Source: Chrysoperla carnea
Lineage: Eukaryota > Arthropoda > Insecta > Neuroptera > Chrysopidae
Reading direction: 5' to 3'
Assembly (NCBI RefSeq): GCF_905475395.1
Contig: NC_058342.1
Location: 23,656,640 to 23,720,639, forward strand
DNA: 64,000 bases
Each line of letters opens with the position of its first letter. Position 1 is the first letter of the stretch. The notes beneath the pieces are model-generated. The model did not search any database and was not told the origin of the DNA. It saw only the letters and a program-made list of their open reading frames with translations. The position numbers were made by a program, and so were the translations under genes. Positions 32,856-47,800 of the stretch are shown one piece after another.

Positions 32856-35800
32856 ATGTCTGATCCAAATAAAAGACGAATTTCAACTGAATACACGCTA
32901 ATATCAAGTCCTGTGCTAACAAATTTAAAAAAACAACTCCAAAAAACAACATCGATAAATGTGTTACCCAAACCGTATGAAGTGAAACGAAAAAAACAAC
33001 GGAGAAAAATACAATTGGATCCACAATTGTATGCTAAAGAACAATTACGTTTATTGGCATTTGAAACACCTGAAGGTCATTTGGATAAACGTACTGAAAA
33101 ACGAATTAAGAAATTGATACCAACACCTTTATGTGAACAATTTCCACCATTGTTTTCTAATTTATTTCGAAGTATACAAGATGAATATGGTATGTATTTA
33201 ACCCTTTTTTGAACTAACCCAGAAGTATTTTTTACTAACCCAAGCGAAAAATGAGCTGATGAAATATATTTTTTTTACAAGCTTTTATTTAGTTTCGCCT
33301 ATCCCGTTGTCTGTCTGTTATCAAATTTTGCAAGTCAAATTTGATCCACTTCCCAGTTTCCGATTGAGCTGAAATTTTGCATGCAAATTTAGTTTGGATA
33401 GCAATGCATGGCATTCCATTGGCATTTTCCCATCGCTTCCACCATATTTGATATATATATATACCTATACATTTTTTTTAGTATAAAATTAAAAATTTTA
33501 ATAAAAAATACTTTTTAAGGGACAAGCTTTTATTTTATAAAAAGTAGAAAATAATTTTATCTATGAGTCACTCATACCCGACTATTTGTAAAAGCTTGAG
33601 GCGCATAATATCAAGAATGAATAGAAAAATAATTAAGCATGTGGAGTAGATTAGGAGTTCCAATTCATTTTTGATATTTTAAATTGAGCGCCTCAAGCTT
33701 TTTCAAATAGTCGGGCAGGTGCGGATTAAAGGGGGGGAGGCACAGGGGTCATGAATGCATTTTATAATTGGCTTTTTAAATTAACCATAAATATACTAAA
33801 TACACAATTCGGTTAAAAGTGATGAAAATGATTCTAAATTTGTTACTCGAGGATCTTTAGAGTCACGAATATCGACTCTTGGTGCCCAGGGTTCAAATTC
33901 GTTACTCGGGTGTTTTTGGGGTCACTGAATCGGGCACCAGGCACCTCGAAAATAAATTCTGTCACGATATTCGTTCTCAGCAGCCCCAAAAACCCCCGAA
34001 GTACGAGTTTGGACCGAATATATAACGAGTTTTCCGAAAACTCCAGGAGACGATGGCGATACCGTTTACCCTGGGCACCAGGTACCTTGGACATCAATTC
34101 TGACACGATATTCGTGTTCATCGATCTCAAAAACCCCCGAGGATCAATTTTGGAATCATTTTCATCACTTTTAATCGAACTGTGTATTTAGTATATTTAC
34201 GGTTTAGTATATTTCGCGATCCTTTGGACCGCGAGGACATAGGTGGTGGCCCATGTCGCTCACGTTACTTTAATCTTCAGTTAATTAATTTATTTTTTAC
34301 AGGTAAATTTATCAAAACAATCGCAGCTGAACAGAAAATCGTTACAGAAGCTCCACAAATCGTTCCAATTACTATAAACGATTATGGCATAAAATTTTCG
34401 AATGATGAATTAATCGAACGTAAAGCTTACTTAGAAAGGCGTTTATTTATCACAACGCTCTTAATGCGTTCGATTAATTACAAATCATGCACACAGTACT
34501 TAGAAACTTTAATCGAATTCGATAGTTATCGAGATAATAGTAAAAGTATTCAAATCGCTGTCCTTCGAGCACGAATTCGAGAAGATCTTGAAAATGGTAA
34601 ATCACAAACAATTCATTTATTATGTAAACATACAAATTCATTAATCGAATCTAAAAAATTACCAAAATTTGTCGACATCGATTTAATGTATGTATATTCA
34701 TCATGCGTAAAACACTTTCTAAGTTTAAAAATTATGGAATCACTTTATCGGACTGTAGAAAATTTTATCCATGTTTTACATAAGCCGGAGAAAGTTCCAT
34801 TGTTAAAATTTCAATTACAAGTAACCAATGAACTCGAATTAATACCGAATTGTGGACAAGTTTTAAAATTTTATCACAGTTTAATCGAAATATTCGGAAT
34901 CCATGAAATGGAATCAAATCAATTGGGACGTTTAAAAATTGAAATACCTATGTATTTATCAGAATGGGCTCACCAGGAAATTGATATCTCAATTGAGAAT
35001 TTAGTAAAACCCTTACAAGATCATATTGTTAATCTCGATGCGACCTATTCTCAATTTTGGAACGATGAATATATCAACGATTTAAAGAATTACTACAAAA
35101 ATCATACTTTCGAACAATGTAGCGAAAAATTTCTAGAGTTGCAAACTTTTAAAACAAAAGTGACCCAATTATTCCCGTACGAATATTTTCAAATTGGAAT
35201 TTTGGAGCAAACCAGCTTTATTGAGACAATTCAGCGAAAACTGAGTATATGTATTGAGAATGTTTTAAATTCACTAGTTTTGAATAACTTCGAAACAAAT
35301 CAAAATATTTGTAAGGAGTTTAAAACAATTGCACAGAAAGCATCGAAAATTTCTGACAATACCGAAGATTTAATGAACATGAATAAATTTATGTTGCACG
35401 TAAAAAATGAACGTATTCATGAATTACGAAAAAATGTTGAAAATTCGATGCTACAAGCTACCGAACTACTTTCGATGACAACAATTAATCCCGAACATAT
35501 TGCGTTAAACTCGAAGACAATTGTTTGGACACGTCGAATTGATAAAATCTTGGAAAAGAATACGGTAATGTTTGAACAGCGTAAAAACGAATTAGAAGAA
35601 GAAATGCAGAAACAGATTGATGAGCTAACGCGAGATGTGCAACATTTTGCGAATAACTTACAAATTTTAGATGATATGTCCGATTGTACAAAAACGGGAA
35701 CGTATGTGAATCATTTAAAAAAAATGCGAGCAACTATTGAGATATTTGATAAGAAACAGAAATGGATTAATCATGAGGAAGTTTTATTTAAATTTCCACC

Positions 35801-38800
35801 ATCCACATTTACCGATTTGGAAGATTGTAAGGATATTATATATACATTCACGGATCTAATAATGCAATGTCATAGTTGGTTACGGACGTATTCCGTGTTT
35901 ATGAATGGACCTTGGGAGAATTTATCCTATGAATATGTGCTGACTTCCGTGGAAAAGTATAAAGAAACTTTCATGAAGTATCAAAAACAGTATAACACGA
36001 AAATTCGACAACAAATTACTGATAATGTTGCACGACGATTTAAAGGTAAATTTTTTATTTTGTCTTTTAATCGTGTGGACGATTGACATTCTTGGTATGG
36101 ATTTTAACAAGGCCAGAAATTTGGGAAGCACTCGCGTAAATCGTTCGGAAATCTTTAGTCGAGTTATGAGAGATTTGCACACGCGTTCTGCACATGCGTC
36201 AAATATTTCACGCGTTAAATATTCTTTATCAAATGATACTAAGTTTAGTTCCAAGTTTGTAACGCTTAAAAATATTGATACTACGAAATTTTGGTATAGT
36301 TCATAAAATCACCTAAAGAGTCCATTTCCGGTTATCTGTCTGTCCGTCTGTTAGCACGATAAGTCGATAACTCAAAAACGAAAAGAGATACCAACTTTTA
36401 CAGCGTGGTCAGGACGTGAAAGTGAGACTAGGTTCGTAAATAATCCTAGTCAACAACAAAGGTCAATTAGGCCTTGGATCCGTAGGACCCATATTGTAAA
36501 CCGTTAGAGATAGAACAAAAGTTTAAATGTAAAAAATGTTTTTATAATAAAATAAACAACTTTTGTTTGAAACATTTTTTCATAAACATCACTGTTTATT
36601 CGTGATGGCGCAAATTAGGACAAAATTTTTGTGTCCATTTACTCCAAAACTTTAAGGATAGGGAGTTGAAAATTTGCAGGGAACTTCAGCTAGTGATCTT
36701 GTGAAATATTCTTGAAAAATGAAAAACAAATTCAAGAAAATACTTTCGAAAATTTTCAAAGTGTTGGTTTTAAAACTCTTCTGGTTTTTAAGCACTGATA
36801 TTCAATACATTCTATACAGGGCATTACAACAATTAACTCAGTCAATTGTTTGTTTTCACTTATTTTATGTAAGTACAGACTTCAGCATTACCCTCAAGCA
36901 TCATTTTTTCTAATAAAATTTCTTCTTCAATTTCTTCAAGCATTAAAAGACATAATAGAATATCGCAGGCACTCATTTTACTTCAATTTAGTTAACTTCA
37001 CTTTGAAGGACTGAACACAGCTGACGCTTCAGAAGAAACAATCAAATACGCGTTAGACGCTCAGCGTCAGACGCTCAGCGACAGACGCTCAGCGTCAGAC
37101 GCTCAGCGCCAGACGCTCAACGTCAGACGCTTGCTTCAGCCACAGCATAGAAATCATAACTTTATTGTGTTTTTAATTTGCTTGTTCAGAATCACTGGGT
37201 TAGTTCCCCATTCTTTTCCCTTTTCTTGAAGTCTCTCAATTTATTTCGCCGCACTTACTTGAAGACATTGTTCGAATTTGATTCTTTTAGGTATGGTTGA
37301 CGATCCAGACTTTCATAATCATCCAGCACCGTTGAAACTATGTACAACAGCCTTAAAATATTTGACCGATTTTGAACCAAACATTGAAAAAATTCGAATC
37401 CTGTGTAATCCAGCCTTGTTACAACGTCATTGGGATGAAATGAGTGTGGTAATTGAGCGTGATATTACACCGAACGCTGGCACAACATTAGATAAAGTGA
37501 TTAAAGAAAATTTACAACCATATTTAGAACAATTTGATATAATCAGTGTGGCAGCAATGAAAGAATTAAAATTACAAGAGAATTTACATATTATGAAAGA
37601 ACAATGGGAAACAATTGCTTTTGAAACGCAACAATGGAAGCAAAGTGAATTAATGATTTTATATAATTTGGATAAAATTTATACGATTTTAGATGATCAT
37701 ATTATTCAAACGTTAACAATGCGTGGATCAGTGTTTGTGAAGCCTGTTGAAAATGAGGTACATTTACTTAGTAGAAAATTTATTTAGGGATGGTCAAGGG
37801 CGTCGCTTGCCGATGGCAAAGAGGGGGTAGGTTGCTTTATGGAGAATGGGACAAGTATGAATTGTAAGTACAAGTAAAAACATAGGAGATAAAACGCGAA
37901 AATTTATTTTAAATTTTAAAATTAGACCTATTTTATCATTCATTTACCTGAAAACAGTCGTTGATCTAAAGTTAAATTTTGGGGGGTCACAGACAGTGGA
38001 ATCCGGATTTTTACTGGTGAGAACCGTGACCTTTTTTTGTGTTTTCGTATGAGGGTCTTACGAAAGACGATTAAATTTATTTTTGTACTATTCTTTTATC
38101 CTCCCTTTCATCGTATAGGCGCCCTTTTCCTAAAAACTTGTTGTCAAAAATGATTTTATTTAGTTTTTGTACCCTATATATGAAATATATCGGAGTATAT
38201 TAAGTTTAATCCCAAGTTTGTAACGCTTAGAAATATTGATGCTACAGACAAAATTTCGATATAGGTATTCATAAAATTACACTAATTAGTCCATTTCCGT
38301 TTGTCTGCCCGTTAACACGATAACTCATTAACGAAAAGAGGCAACATGGGTACATTGGGTCTTGTATACCGCAACAGGAAGAACAAGAGTTTAAATGTAA
38401 ATTTATTTCATTTAAAAGAGTAAAAAACTTTTGTTTGAAACATTTTTTCATAAATAACTTTGTTTTCCCGTGAGAGTCCAAATTATGGCGAAAATTTAGT
38501 TCCCTTTTTCTCAAAACCTATAAAAGAAGAAAAGATAGTTAGTTGAAAATTTGTTGGTAGTATTCATTCAAATTTCATACTCTCCGATAACTGAAATTTT
38601 TAATTCAGTAGAATTTTAGTTTTTTAAAATGGGTGCTTTGAAACATTTTTGTGAATCTCTAGAGGGGGCAGCTGCCTCTACCTACCCTTCCTTGGCGACG
38701 ACCATGAGGACGGATAATTAACATTTTCTTTAGTTTTGAACCCGAGGACTCTGTGCGAAAAGAGGGTACCTTCCTACATTTTTTCCTCAATAACTCCCTA

Positions 38801-41800
38801 CGGCCAATTAATTTTAAAAAATTTTACTAGCAGTTTGGCTGTGTATATCTTAAAACGATGCCAATTTCTTGTTTTTAATATTTCAGGTACGAATATGGTA
38901 TGAAACATTACTTGAAATCCGTGCAAATATAGAGATTTGGTATCGATTACAAAATAACTGGTTACATTTAATACCAGTCTTAACCTGTGATTATATTTCA
39001 TGTGAGTTACCAGATGAAACTGAATGGTTTCAAACAGTTGATGGTCAACTTCGAATGTTTCTTGAAACTGTTAAAAACACACAAAACGTTGCTAAAATCA
39101 CCACCAATATCGAGCTAAATCGGCAACTCCTCGAAATTAATATCCTCTTAGATAAAATCAACAATGGAATTAACACTTTTATCGACGAAAAACGATTATA
39201 TTTTTCACGATTTTTCTTCTTGTCGAACAATGAAATCTTACGAATTTTATCTTACTCGAAATGTATTACGAAATTAATACCATTTGTACGAAAATGTTTC
39301 GAAAATGTTCACTCCATGAAAATAACCGACAATGTTATTGAATCCATTTCAAGTGAATTCGAAACGATTCAACTAAAAACGCCCATAGTGCGAAAGGATT
39401 TCAGTGTATGGACTCTATTTCGACAAATCGAAGATGAAATTTGTGAAACTATAAAGCAATATATTTATAAGGCGAGTCAGGATCATTATTTTATGTCACG
39501 CTTAAAATGGTTTCAAAAATGGCCACAACAAGTGATTTTAATTGTATCGAAATTTAATTGGACCAAAGAATGTGAGACATGTTTAACAAAGACCCCAAAA
39601 AATTTAATTACCTACAAAAACGATTTGGGGCAACAATTAAACGAGCTTACTCAAATGTTGCATTCGAACGATTTAACTTTTCAATTAAAATTAAAACTTG
39701 TTGAATTATATGCACAAAAATTACATAATCAATCGATTATCGATTATTTAATTGAGAATGAAATCGATTGTATTAGTTCGTTTTATTGGATGATACAGTT
39801 CCGGTATTATTGGGATCAAAAAGACGTCCATGTGCGATTACTTCAAATCGATAGATGTTACCAATATGAGTATTTAGGAGTAAAACCGCGTTTAGTACAA
39901 ACTCCAAACACTGAGCGCTGTTATCGTACATTTATGGCGGCATTTCAATTTCAATTATATGGCTGTTTAGAAAGTGCTGAAATATCGGGTAAAACTGAAA
40001 CATTTCACGATTTATCGAAGATTTTTGCTGTACAGTATAAAATCTACAATTGTCGTGCTAACTTGGAATATGACGCAGTTATACGTTTTATTAAGGGTAC
40101 CGTTTCTTCAGGGGCCTGGTTTTGTTTTGATGATTTTAATTACACGGAACTTGGAGTCCTTTCAGTTTTAGCACAATTTTTAAAGAATATTTCGCAAGCA
40201 ATTCGATTAAATACGGAGACAGTCAATATTCACGATAAATCTTTAAAGATGAAGCATTCATGTTTCATTGGTGTGACACTCGCTTGGGATTATCCAAGGA
40301 ATATACCCGATAATTTACGATTGATGTTTCGTAACTTTTATATTTGCGAACCAGATAAAAAAATTGTTTGCGAAACGCTGTTAGCTTCCTACGGTTTTAC
40401 CAACTATCAAAATTTATCGAGGAAACTACTATTATTATACGATTATTGCGCAGAAATGTTTCATGCAAAGTTGTATGATTTTCAAATACGTAGTTTAAAA
40501 GCGATACTAGTGACATCTGGTAGATGGAAAATTGAACATAACTTTAATGGAAATGAATATCAGATCATTTTAACAGAAATTATTAAGCGAAATATACCGC
40601 AATTGAATTTAAGTGACATTCCAAGATTTGAAAATTTGTTAAAAGAAATTTTTCCAAATTTGGAACTAAATTACACCAGTGAAGAAGATCGCACGTTGAT
40701 TGAATCCATTGAAAAAATTTGTATCGAAAAGCAAATCACTCTAACACAAGATATTTTACGAAAATTTGTCCAATTATATTGGCTCATCGAAAATAATCAT
40801 GGAATTTTACTTACAGGTGATGCATTTTCTGCAAAAAGTGTTTCGCTAGATGTAATTCGAACTTTACGTAGTGAACAAACCAAAAATGAAATTAAATCAA
40901 CACTATTATATCCAAAAAATTTGGAATTGAATCAAATTTTTGGTAAAGTTAACGAACATCCAGCGGTTATTATTGAAGGAATATGTGCGCAAATTTATAA
41001 TCGTAAACAAACAAAAAATCAAGTTAACGAAGAATGGATTATATATGACGGTCCAATTGAAAATATTTGGTTTAATTTCTTATATCCGGCATTAGATAGT
41101 TGTGGTCAAATTTGTTTACAATGCGCAGAAACAATATTGAAAACTGATCGATTAATAAATATATTTGAGACATCAAATATTGAGAATTTGTCACCGAATA
41201 TTATATCACGTTGCGGGATCATTTGCTTCGATACGGTACAATGGAAAATTATTTTCGAGTCTTGGATAAAACAGGTGAATCCACTTTGGGGTTCCAAATA
41301 TGTTGAATCGATTACCGATATGGTTAATTGGATTATTCCACCATGTTTGGAATTTATTCGAGCTCAAAAAGGTTTGTTATGGATTTTTATGAATACTAAC
41401 GTGGAAGCAGAAGTCGATAAAGTCTCCCCTCATGAAGCTTTACAATAAAAATTATTTTGAATTCGTTCAGAATTACTTAAAGCTATGCGAAGACCCCCCG
41501 GCCATAAAAACCTTGAATAAAACATTTTAAATATAAAAAATAAACAACTTTTGTTTGAAACATTTTTTCATAAAGATCACTGTGTACCCGTGAAGGCGCA
41601 AATTAGGGCAAAATTTTGGAGTAAATTTTCTCCAAAACTGTAAAAGATAGGGAGTTGAAAATTTTCAGGTAGCTTCAACTAGTTAAAATTGATGGTTAAA
41701 TGAGTCTAATTTTAAAATAAAAACAAATTTTACGTTTTTTGTCCTATATTTTTACTTGAACATACCTAGAATTCATAATTTTCTTATTCTCCATAAACCA

Positions 41801-44800
41801 ACTTGCCCCCCCTTTGCCATCGGTGCAAAACATTTAATTTTTTCTTTTCCTTTCAGGTTTTCATTTATATTTAAGTGATACAAATTTAATTCGTTCGACC
41901 TTAATACTAATGGAAATGATTCTAAACGACGCATGTAACGAAAATATGGAAGACATTAAACACGTTTACAGTTGGATTCAAGCCACATTCTATGGATCAT
42001 TGATCTTAAACATTTCAATACTTTTAGAATCTAGTTTTCATGAAAAATACGACGAATTTTATCGAAATTTATGGCGAAATCAAAATAAAAACTATCCACA
42101 ACCGTCTTCGCTAGATCGTCTCGATTTTTCGTTACCCTCAGAAGGTTTATCTATCGATTATTTTTATATATTCAAGGTAAAAGGTGTTTGGAAATATTGG
42201 CCAGACATAATAAAATCACCCAAAATTGAAGAGATTAATTTAAGCGAACAAATAGTTCCTACATTAAATTCAGCGCGCCAAATGTATTTACTTGAAATGC
42301 ATATTCGGCATAAAAATAAATTTTTATTAATTAGTGACACGGGTTGTGGAAAAACTCGATATGTGAAAGATTTACTAACAAATAAATTACCAAAAAATGA
42401 TTTTGAGAAAACTTACATACATTTAACGCGAAAAATGTCAAGTCATGATGCAATTGATTTATTTTTATCGAAATTCGAAAAGTTAACTAGCAGTAAATAT
42501 GGTGCATCCCCAGGAAAAACTCGTGTCGCTTTTGTCGATGATATACATTTATCCATCCGTGATGAGTCTGCAAGTCAAGCACCGATTGAATTAATCCGCC
42601 AATATTTCGACCATCAGTTTTGGTACAGCGAAAAAGAAAATCGAAAAATTACAATCCAAAATGTTTTATTTATCGGTGCAATTGGATTTATTGGGGGACA
42701 ATTACCAAATATTTGTCAGCGATTTTTACATCATTTTACACCATACATTCTACCAATGATCGAAAATGATAGTTTAGAGAAAATTTTCAGTTGCATTTTG
42801 TTCCATAACATGAAAGACAACGGTTTCCCCACGGATATTGTTGCGATTATTATGAATATTATCCAAGTTACGAATATAGTTTATACAAAAATTCGTACCG
42901 AATTAAAAGCTACCCCGAACACAAGTACCTACATGTTTAATTTATACGATTTTGAAAAATTAATCCGCGGATATTCACTGTTTCGTAAATCATCGATGAC
43001 CAGTAAAAAAATGTTACCACGTTTATGGGTTCATGAAATGTTACGAGTTTTCTCAGATCGATTAGCAACCGATCACAAGGAATGGCTTCGAGAACAATTA
43101 ATCGAACCGCTTCAGGAATATTTTAAGGATGATTTTCAAACGATCTATGAAAGTTCTGATCACGAAATTATCAACACGGTTTGTTATAGTGAAATTCTAC
43201 GTGATCCTAGATGTTACAAAGAAACATCTATTTCAGATTTCGAAAAAGTTCTTATAACTCAATTAGAGAACTTTAACTTAAAAAACAATCAGAAATTAGA
43301 TTTAACAGTACAAAATTACACCGCTCAACATTTTGTGCGCATATGTCGCATTTTAAGTCATGCGGGGGGGAGTGCGTTGTTAATTGGACAAAGTGGTTCG
43401 GGACGCGAATCGTTAATACGATTAGCGGCGAGTGTATTTGAATACAACCTCTATGTTCCCGATGTCAAACCGAATTATAACTTTGACGATTGGAGGCAGA
43501 ATATCAAGCAAGTATTATTACAAGTTGGAGGATTGGGAAAGAAAACAATTTTCCTAATCAAAGAGCATCACTTAAAGGATGATAATTACTTATACGATAT
43601 TCATAGTTTGCTTACCTTAGGGGAAGTGCAAAATATGTACACGATTGAAGAGTTACAGAAAATTTTGGAAACAACTCGCGTTGCCGCTCAAAAAGGGAAT
43701 CGATCCTTGGATGTCAGTGTTACAGATATAATGGACTTTTATGTAACACGATGTCGAGAAAATTTACATATTTTTATATGTTTATCTCCGAAATCGAAAA
43801 AGTTGCGAGACTATCTTCAATCATGTCCAGCATTGTTGAAGACATGTACGATTAATTACTTTGATGAATGGCCGCCATTTATGTATCAAAATATTGCTGA
43901 GAATATGGTTAGTTCACTAAATTTAACAACCGAATTAAAATCACCGTTACCGAATGCGTTTCGGATCTTTGATAGCACGATGCGAAAATTATCGAATGAG
44001 ATAAGTATACGGACAAATATACGGAACAATATCACATCTGGAGCGTATATGGACTTTTTAAAGTGCTACAAAACGCTCATGAATAAGAAGCAAAAGGAAA
44101 TTATGGACGCCCGGCAAAAATATCAAATGGGGTTGGATAAATTATCATTTGCAACCGAGCAAGTTGTGCTCCTACAAAACGAATTAGCGACCTTGAAACC
44201 ACAGCTAATACAAATGGGGGAACGAGCTGCAGAAATGGGTAAGGTGATCGAGCAAGAAACTATTGCTGTAGAGAAAGCAAGTCAACTTGTGCGTGAAGAA
44301 GAAAAAATAGCAAATGTACAAGCGGCCGCTGCACAGAGTTTAAAAAGTGAGTGCGAAGCTGATTTAGCACTAGCTATTCCTATCTTAGAAGATGCTATAA
44401 ATGCGTTGAATACGCTTAAACCAACTGATATTACGCTGGTTAAATCCATGAAAAATCCACCGGATACAATTAAATTAGTTATGGCAGCGGTATGTGTGAT
44501 TAAAGAAATTAAACCAGATCGATTACCCGACGCGGCTACTGGTAAAAAAATTATCGATTATTGGGGTCCCAGTAAGCGTATTCTAGGAGAAATGAACTTC
44601 TTACAACAGCTTAAAGAATTCGATAAAGATAATATTCCGCCAACTGTTATGGTAAAAATTCGTAAGGAATATTTACCAAATAAGGATTTCCAGCCTCATA
44701 TTGTTGCGAAGGCATCTAGTGCTGCCGAAGGATTATGTAAATGGGTAATCGCCATGGATTTATATGACAAAGTTGCAAAAGAGGTTGCTCCCAAAAAGGC

Positions 44801-47800
44801 AAAGTTAATGATCGCTGAAAATAAGTATGCAAATACGTTAAGTATTTTAAATGAGAAACGTCGAAAGTTTTCTGAATTAAAAGAACGTTTGGAGGCATTA
44901 AATCGACAATTAGCCGAAGCGAATCGAGATATGAAACGTGTGCAAGACGAAGTCGATATATGTACCAAAAAATACCAATGTGCACAAAAATTGGTAAACA
45001 GTTTGGAATCAGAAAAATCATATTGGACGTCCACTGTTGACGCACTTAAAAAAGCATACGATTATTTAATCGGCGATTTATTATTTTCATCGTGTATAAT
45101 CGCATATATGGGCCCGTTCTCATGGAAAAATCGTGAAATGATTTTTATTCATTTACGAGATCATTTAATCGAATTAAAGATCGAATTTTCGGATAATTTT
45201 AATTTTGCCCGTTTACTAAAAGATAAAAGTTCGAAGGAGGTTGTTTCGTATAAAATTCGTAATATTACCACCGATAATAAAACAATTATTCATAATACGA
45301 ATCGTCGATGTTTGTTAATCGATCCCCAACTACAAATGTATCATTGGATCCAAACGGTTGAGACAAATTTGGAAATTGTGAAAATCACTGATCAGAATAT
45401 AATGGAAACTTTAACGCAAAACCTGAAAATTGGACGGCCTATGTTAATATCAAATTTAAAATTAAACGTTGATGTTGCGTTGATGCCATACTTATGTCAA
45501 AATTTTTACGAGCGTGACAATCAAACGTATTTAAACGTGAACGCAACCGAAATTCCTTTTAATCCAGACTTTCGATTATATTTAACCACAACTTTACCGA
45601 ATCCCCAATACAGTGAACATATCTCACATTACGTGAATATTATTTACTGTCCGATTACGAAATTTTCTTTAACGGATCAACTTCTTAACATTTTGGTAGC
45701 CAAGGAAAATAACGATTTATATGTAAAACATAAAAATACGATCCAGGAGACGTTAAATTTTAAAATAAAATTAAAAAATATTCGATATAACATTTTAAAA
45801 ACTTTAAGCGAATCAAAAACGAATATTTTAGATGATGAGTATGCGATTGATACTTTGGATCGATCAAAAATTGAACTTAAAATCACTCAACAAGATCAGA
45901 TTACAACCGATAATGAGTTGAATAACATTGAAATTATTTTACAAGAATATAAACCGGTTTCGGTCCACGGTGCAACCGTTTACAAGTGTTTACTATCGTT
46001 ATATAATCTCAATTATATGTATCAATATTCATTGAGATGGTACATGAACTTATTTGAGACATCAATCTCAAAAGCACCAAAATCGAAATTATTACCAAAA
46101 CGGATTGAGAATTTAATTGAAAATTTTGCGAAAACTGTTTTTAATAATATTTCCCGATCATTATTCTCAAAAGATGCACTTTTATTCTCATTTCTTCTTT
46201 ATTTGAGTACGATGAGCTTACAGAAAAAAATTGAACCTGAGCTTATTTCGATTTTTATTAAAAATCAAATTAAACGAATTGAGTTCACGATTGAAAAACC
46301 TCCATGGTTGGATTCCGAAGAGAAATGGAGGAATATCGTTTATTTATCCCAACTCAAACAATTTGCAGGTCTTGAGGAATCTTTTTTGAAGGATAAAGAA
46401 TGGGAGAAGTTTGTAACTAAACGCTTATTTTTACAATTTCCTTCTGAATGGGATCAAAAATTAAAATTATTTGAGAAATTAATTCTCATTAAAGTTTTAC
46501 TGCCGGAATGTACGTTAAATTATTTAAAAATCGTTGTATCCGAAGAATTAGGGAATAATTTTGTAATTCCCCCGTTATATAACATTGAGCGAACGTATCA
46601 AAGTTCGTATAACACTAAAATTATAGTTATTTTGACGACTCCGGATGTTGATCCTGTGATATCCGTACAAAAATTCGCGTTAAAAATGGGATTAACAACG
46701 AATTTCGAAACAATATGTTTTGGTACGCCCGATCAAACAGAAATCGCTGAAAATTTAATAAAAACCTTACAAAAATATGAATATTGGATATGTATACAAA
46801 ATTGTCATTTAGCACCAGAATGGATGCCAAAATTAGAAATGTTATGTGAGAATTTTAAACCAAATCCAAATTTTCGTTTATGGTTAATCACCGATATGAC
46901 CGAACATTTTCCGACGTATATTTTACAAAATTGTACGAAAGTCACGATTGATACACAGGATGGCTTTAAGGAGACGTTAATCGCAGGCTATAATTCCGAT
47001 TTAATTGGGAATACGGATTATTACAATCAATGTCCAGGATATGATAAAATGTTTCGACGGGCGATTTATAGTTTATGTTATTTTCATGCAATGGTTAAGG
47101 AACGTCAAAGATATGGACAACTAGCCTGGACTTATCCAGTCAAATTCAATAATTTCGATTTGAATATCTCGTTACGACAATTATCCGTTTATATTCGAAT
47201 GGAACATCGGATTCCGTTTTTATTAATGAATTACCTTATTAGTAACTGTAATTATGGAGGTAAAACCGTTAATTTTTGGGATCAAAGATGTTTAACCCAA
47301 TTACTCAACCAAGTTTTTAATGTTGATATAATCAAATACGATCTATGTTCATTTTACGATAATCAAATCGAGTATCGAGTTCCAAGAAAACTAGAACATT
47401 TTGATGTAATTAACCATATAAATAATATTCCAAAAATCCAACCGCCTGAAATTTATTGGCTCAACCAAAACGATGAGACTGTGAAAAACTTAAAAGAATT
47501 AAACTCCTTTATCCATAATATTTATTTAGTTAAAAACTATCAAAATCAATCCAGAAGTTTGAATAATAAAATCAATGAAACGATTAGCGAAACTATAAAT
47601 TCAATACCCAAGTTGGATCAAGTAATTGCGATTAAATCCAAATTTTATAATAAATTAACAAATGATAGCTTTAGTGATTTAGTTTATGGCGAAATGTTGT
47701 ACTTCGAAATGTTACTAGAGATTATGATCAAAGATTTGCATAACCTAAAAAGAGCGTTAAATGGATCGATTACGTTAACGGATGAATTAAACGTAATTTT

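Noticed and set aside
33843-34191. Overlapping frames on both strands in dynein intron 1
   Set aside because: They arise from the mirrored GC-rich blocks of the foldback element.
34182-34302. N-terminal extension of dynein exon 2 from an upstream in-frame ATG
   Set aside because: The sequence before the AG at 34,301-34,302 is intron and foldback element; exon 1 at 32,856-33,189 joins in phase and gives a family-like N terminus.
37054-37131. CRISPR array
   Set aside because: The repeats are contiguous 14-bp units without spacers, in a eukaryotic intron.
44696-45045. Antisense frames of about 110 aa over the dynein stalk
   Set aside because: They are shadows of a strongly conserved coding exon; codon bias on the sense strand explains them. 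The same applies to other minus frames within 35,485-46,830.
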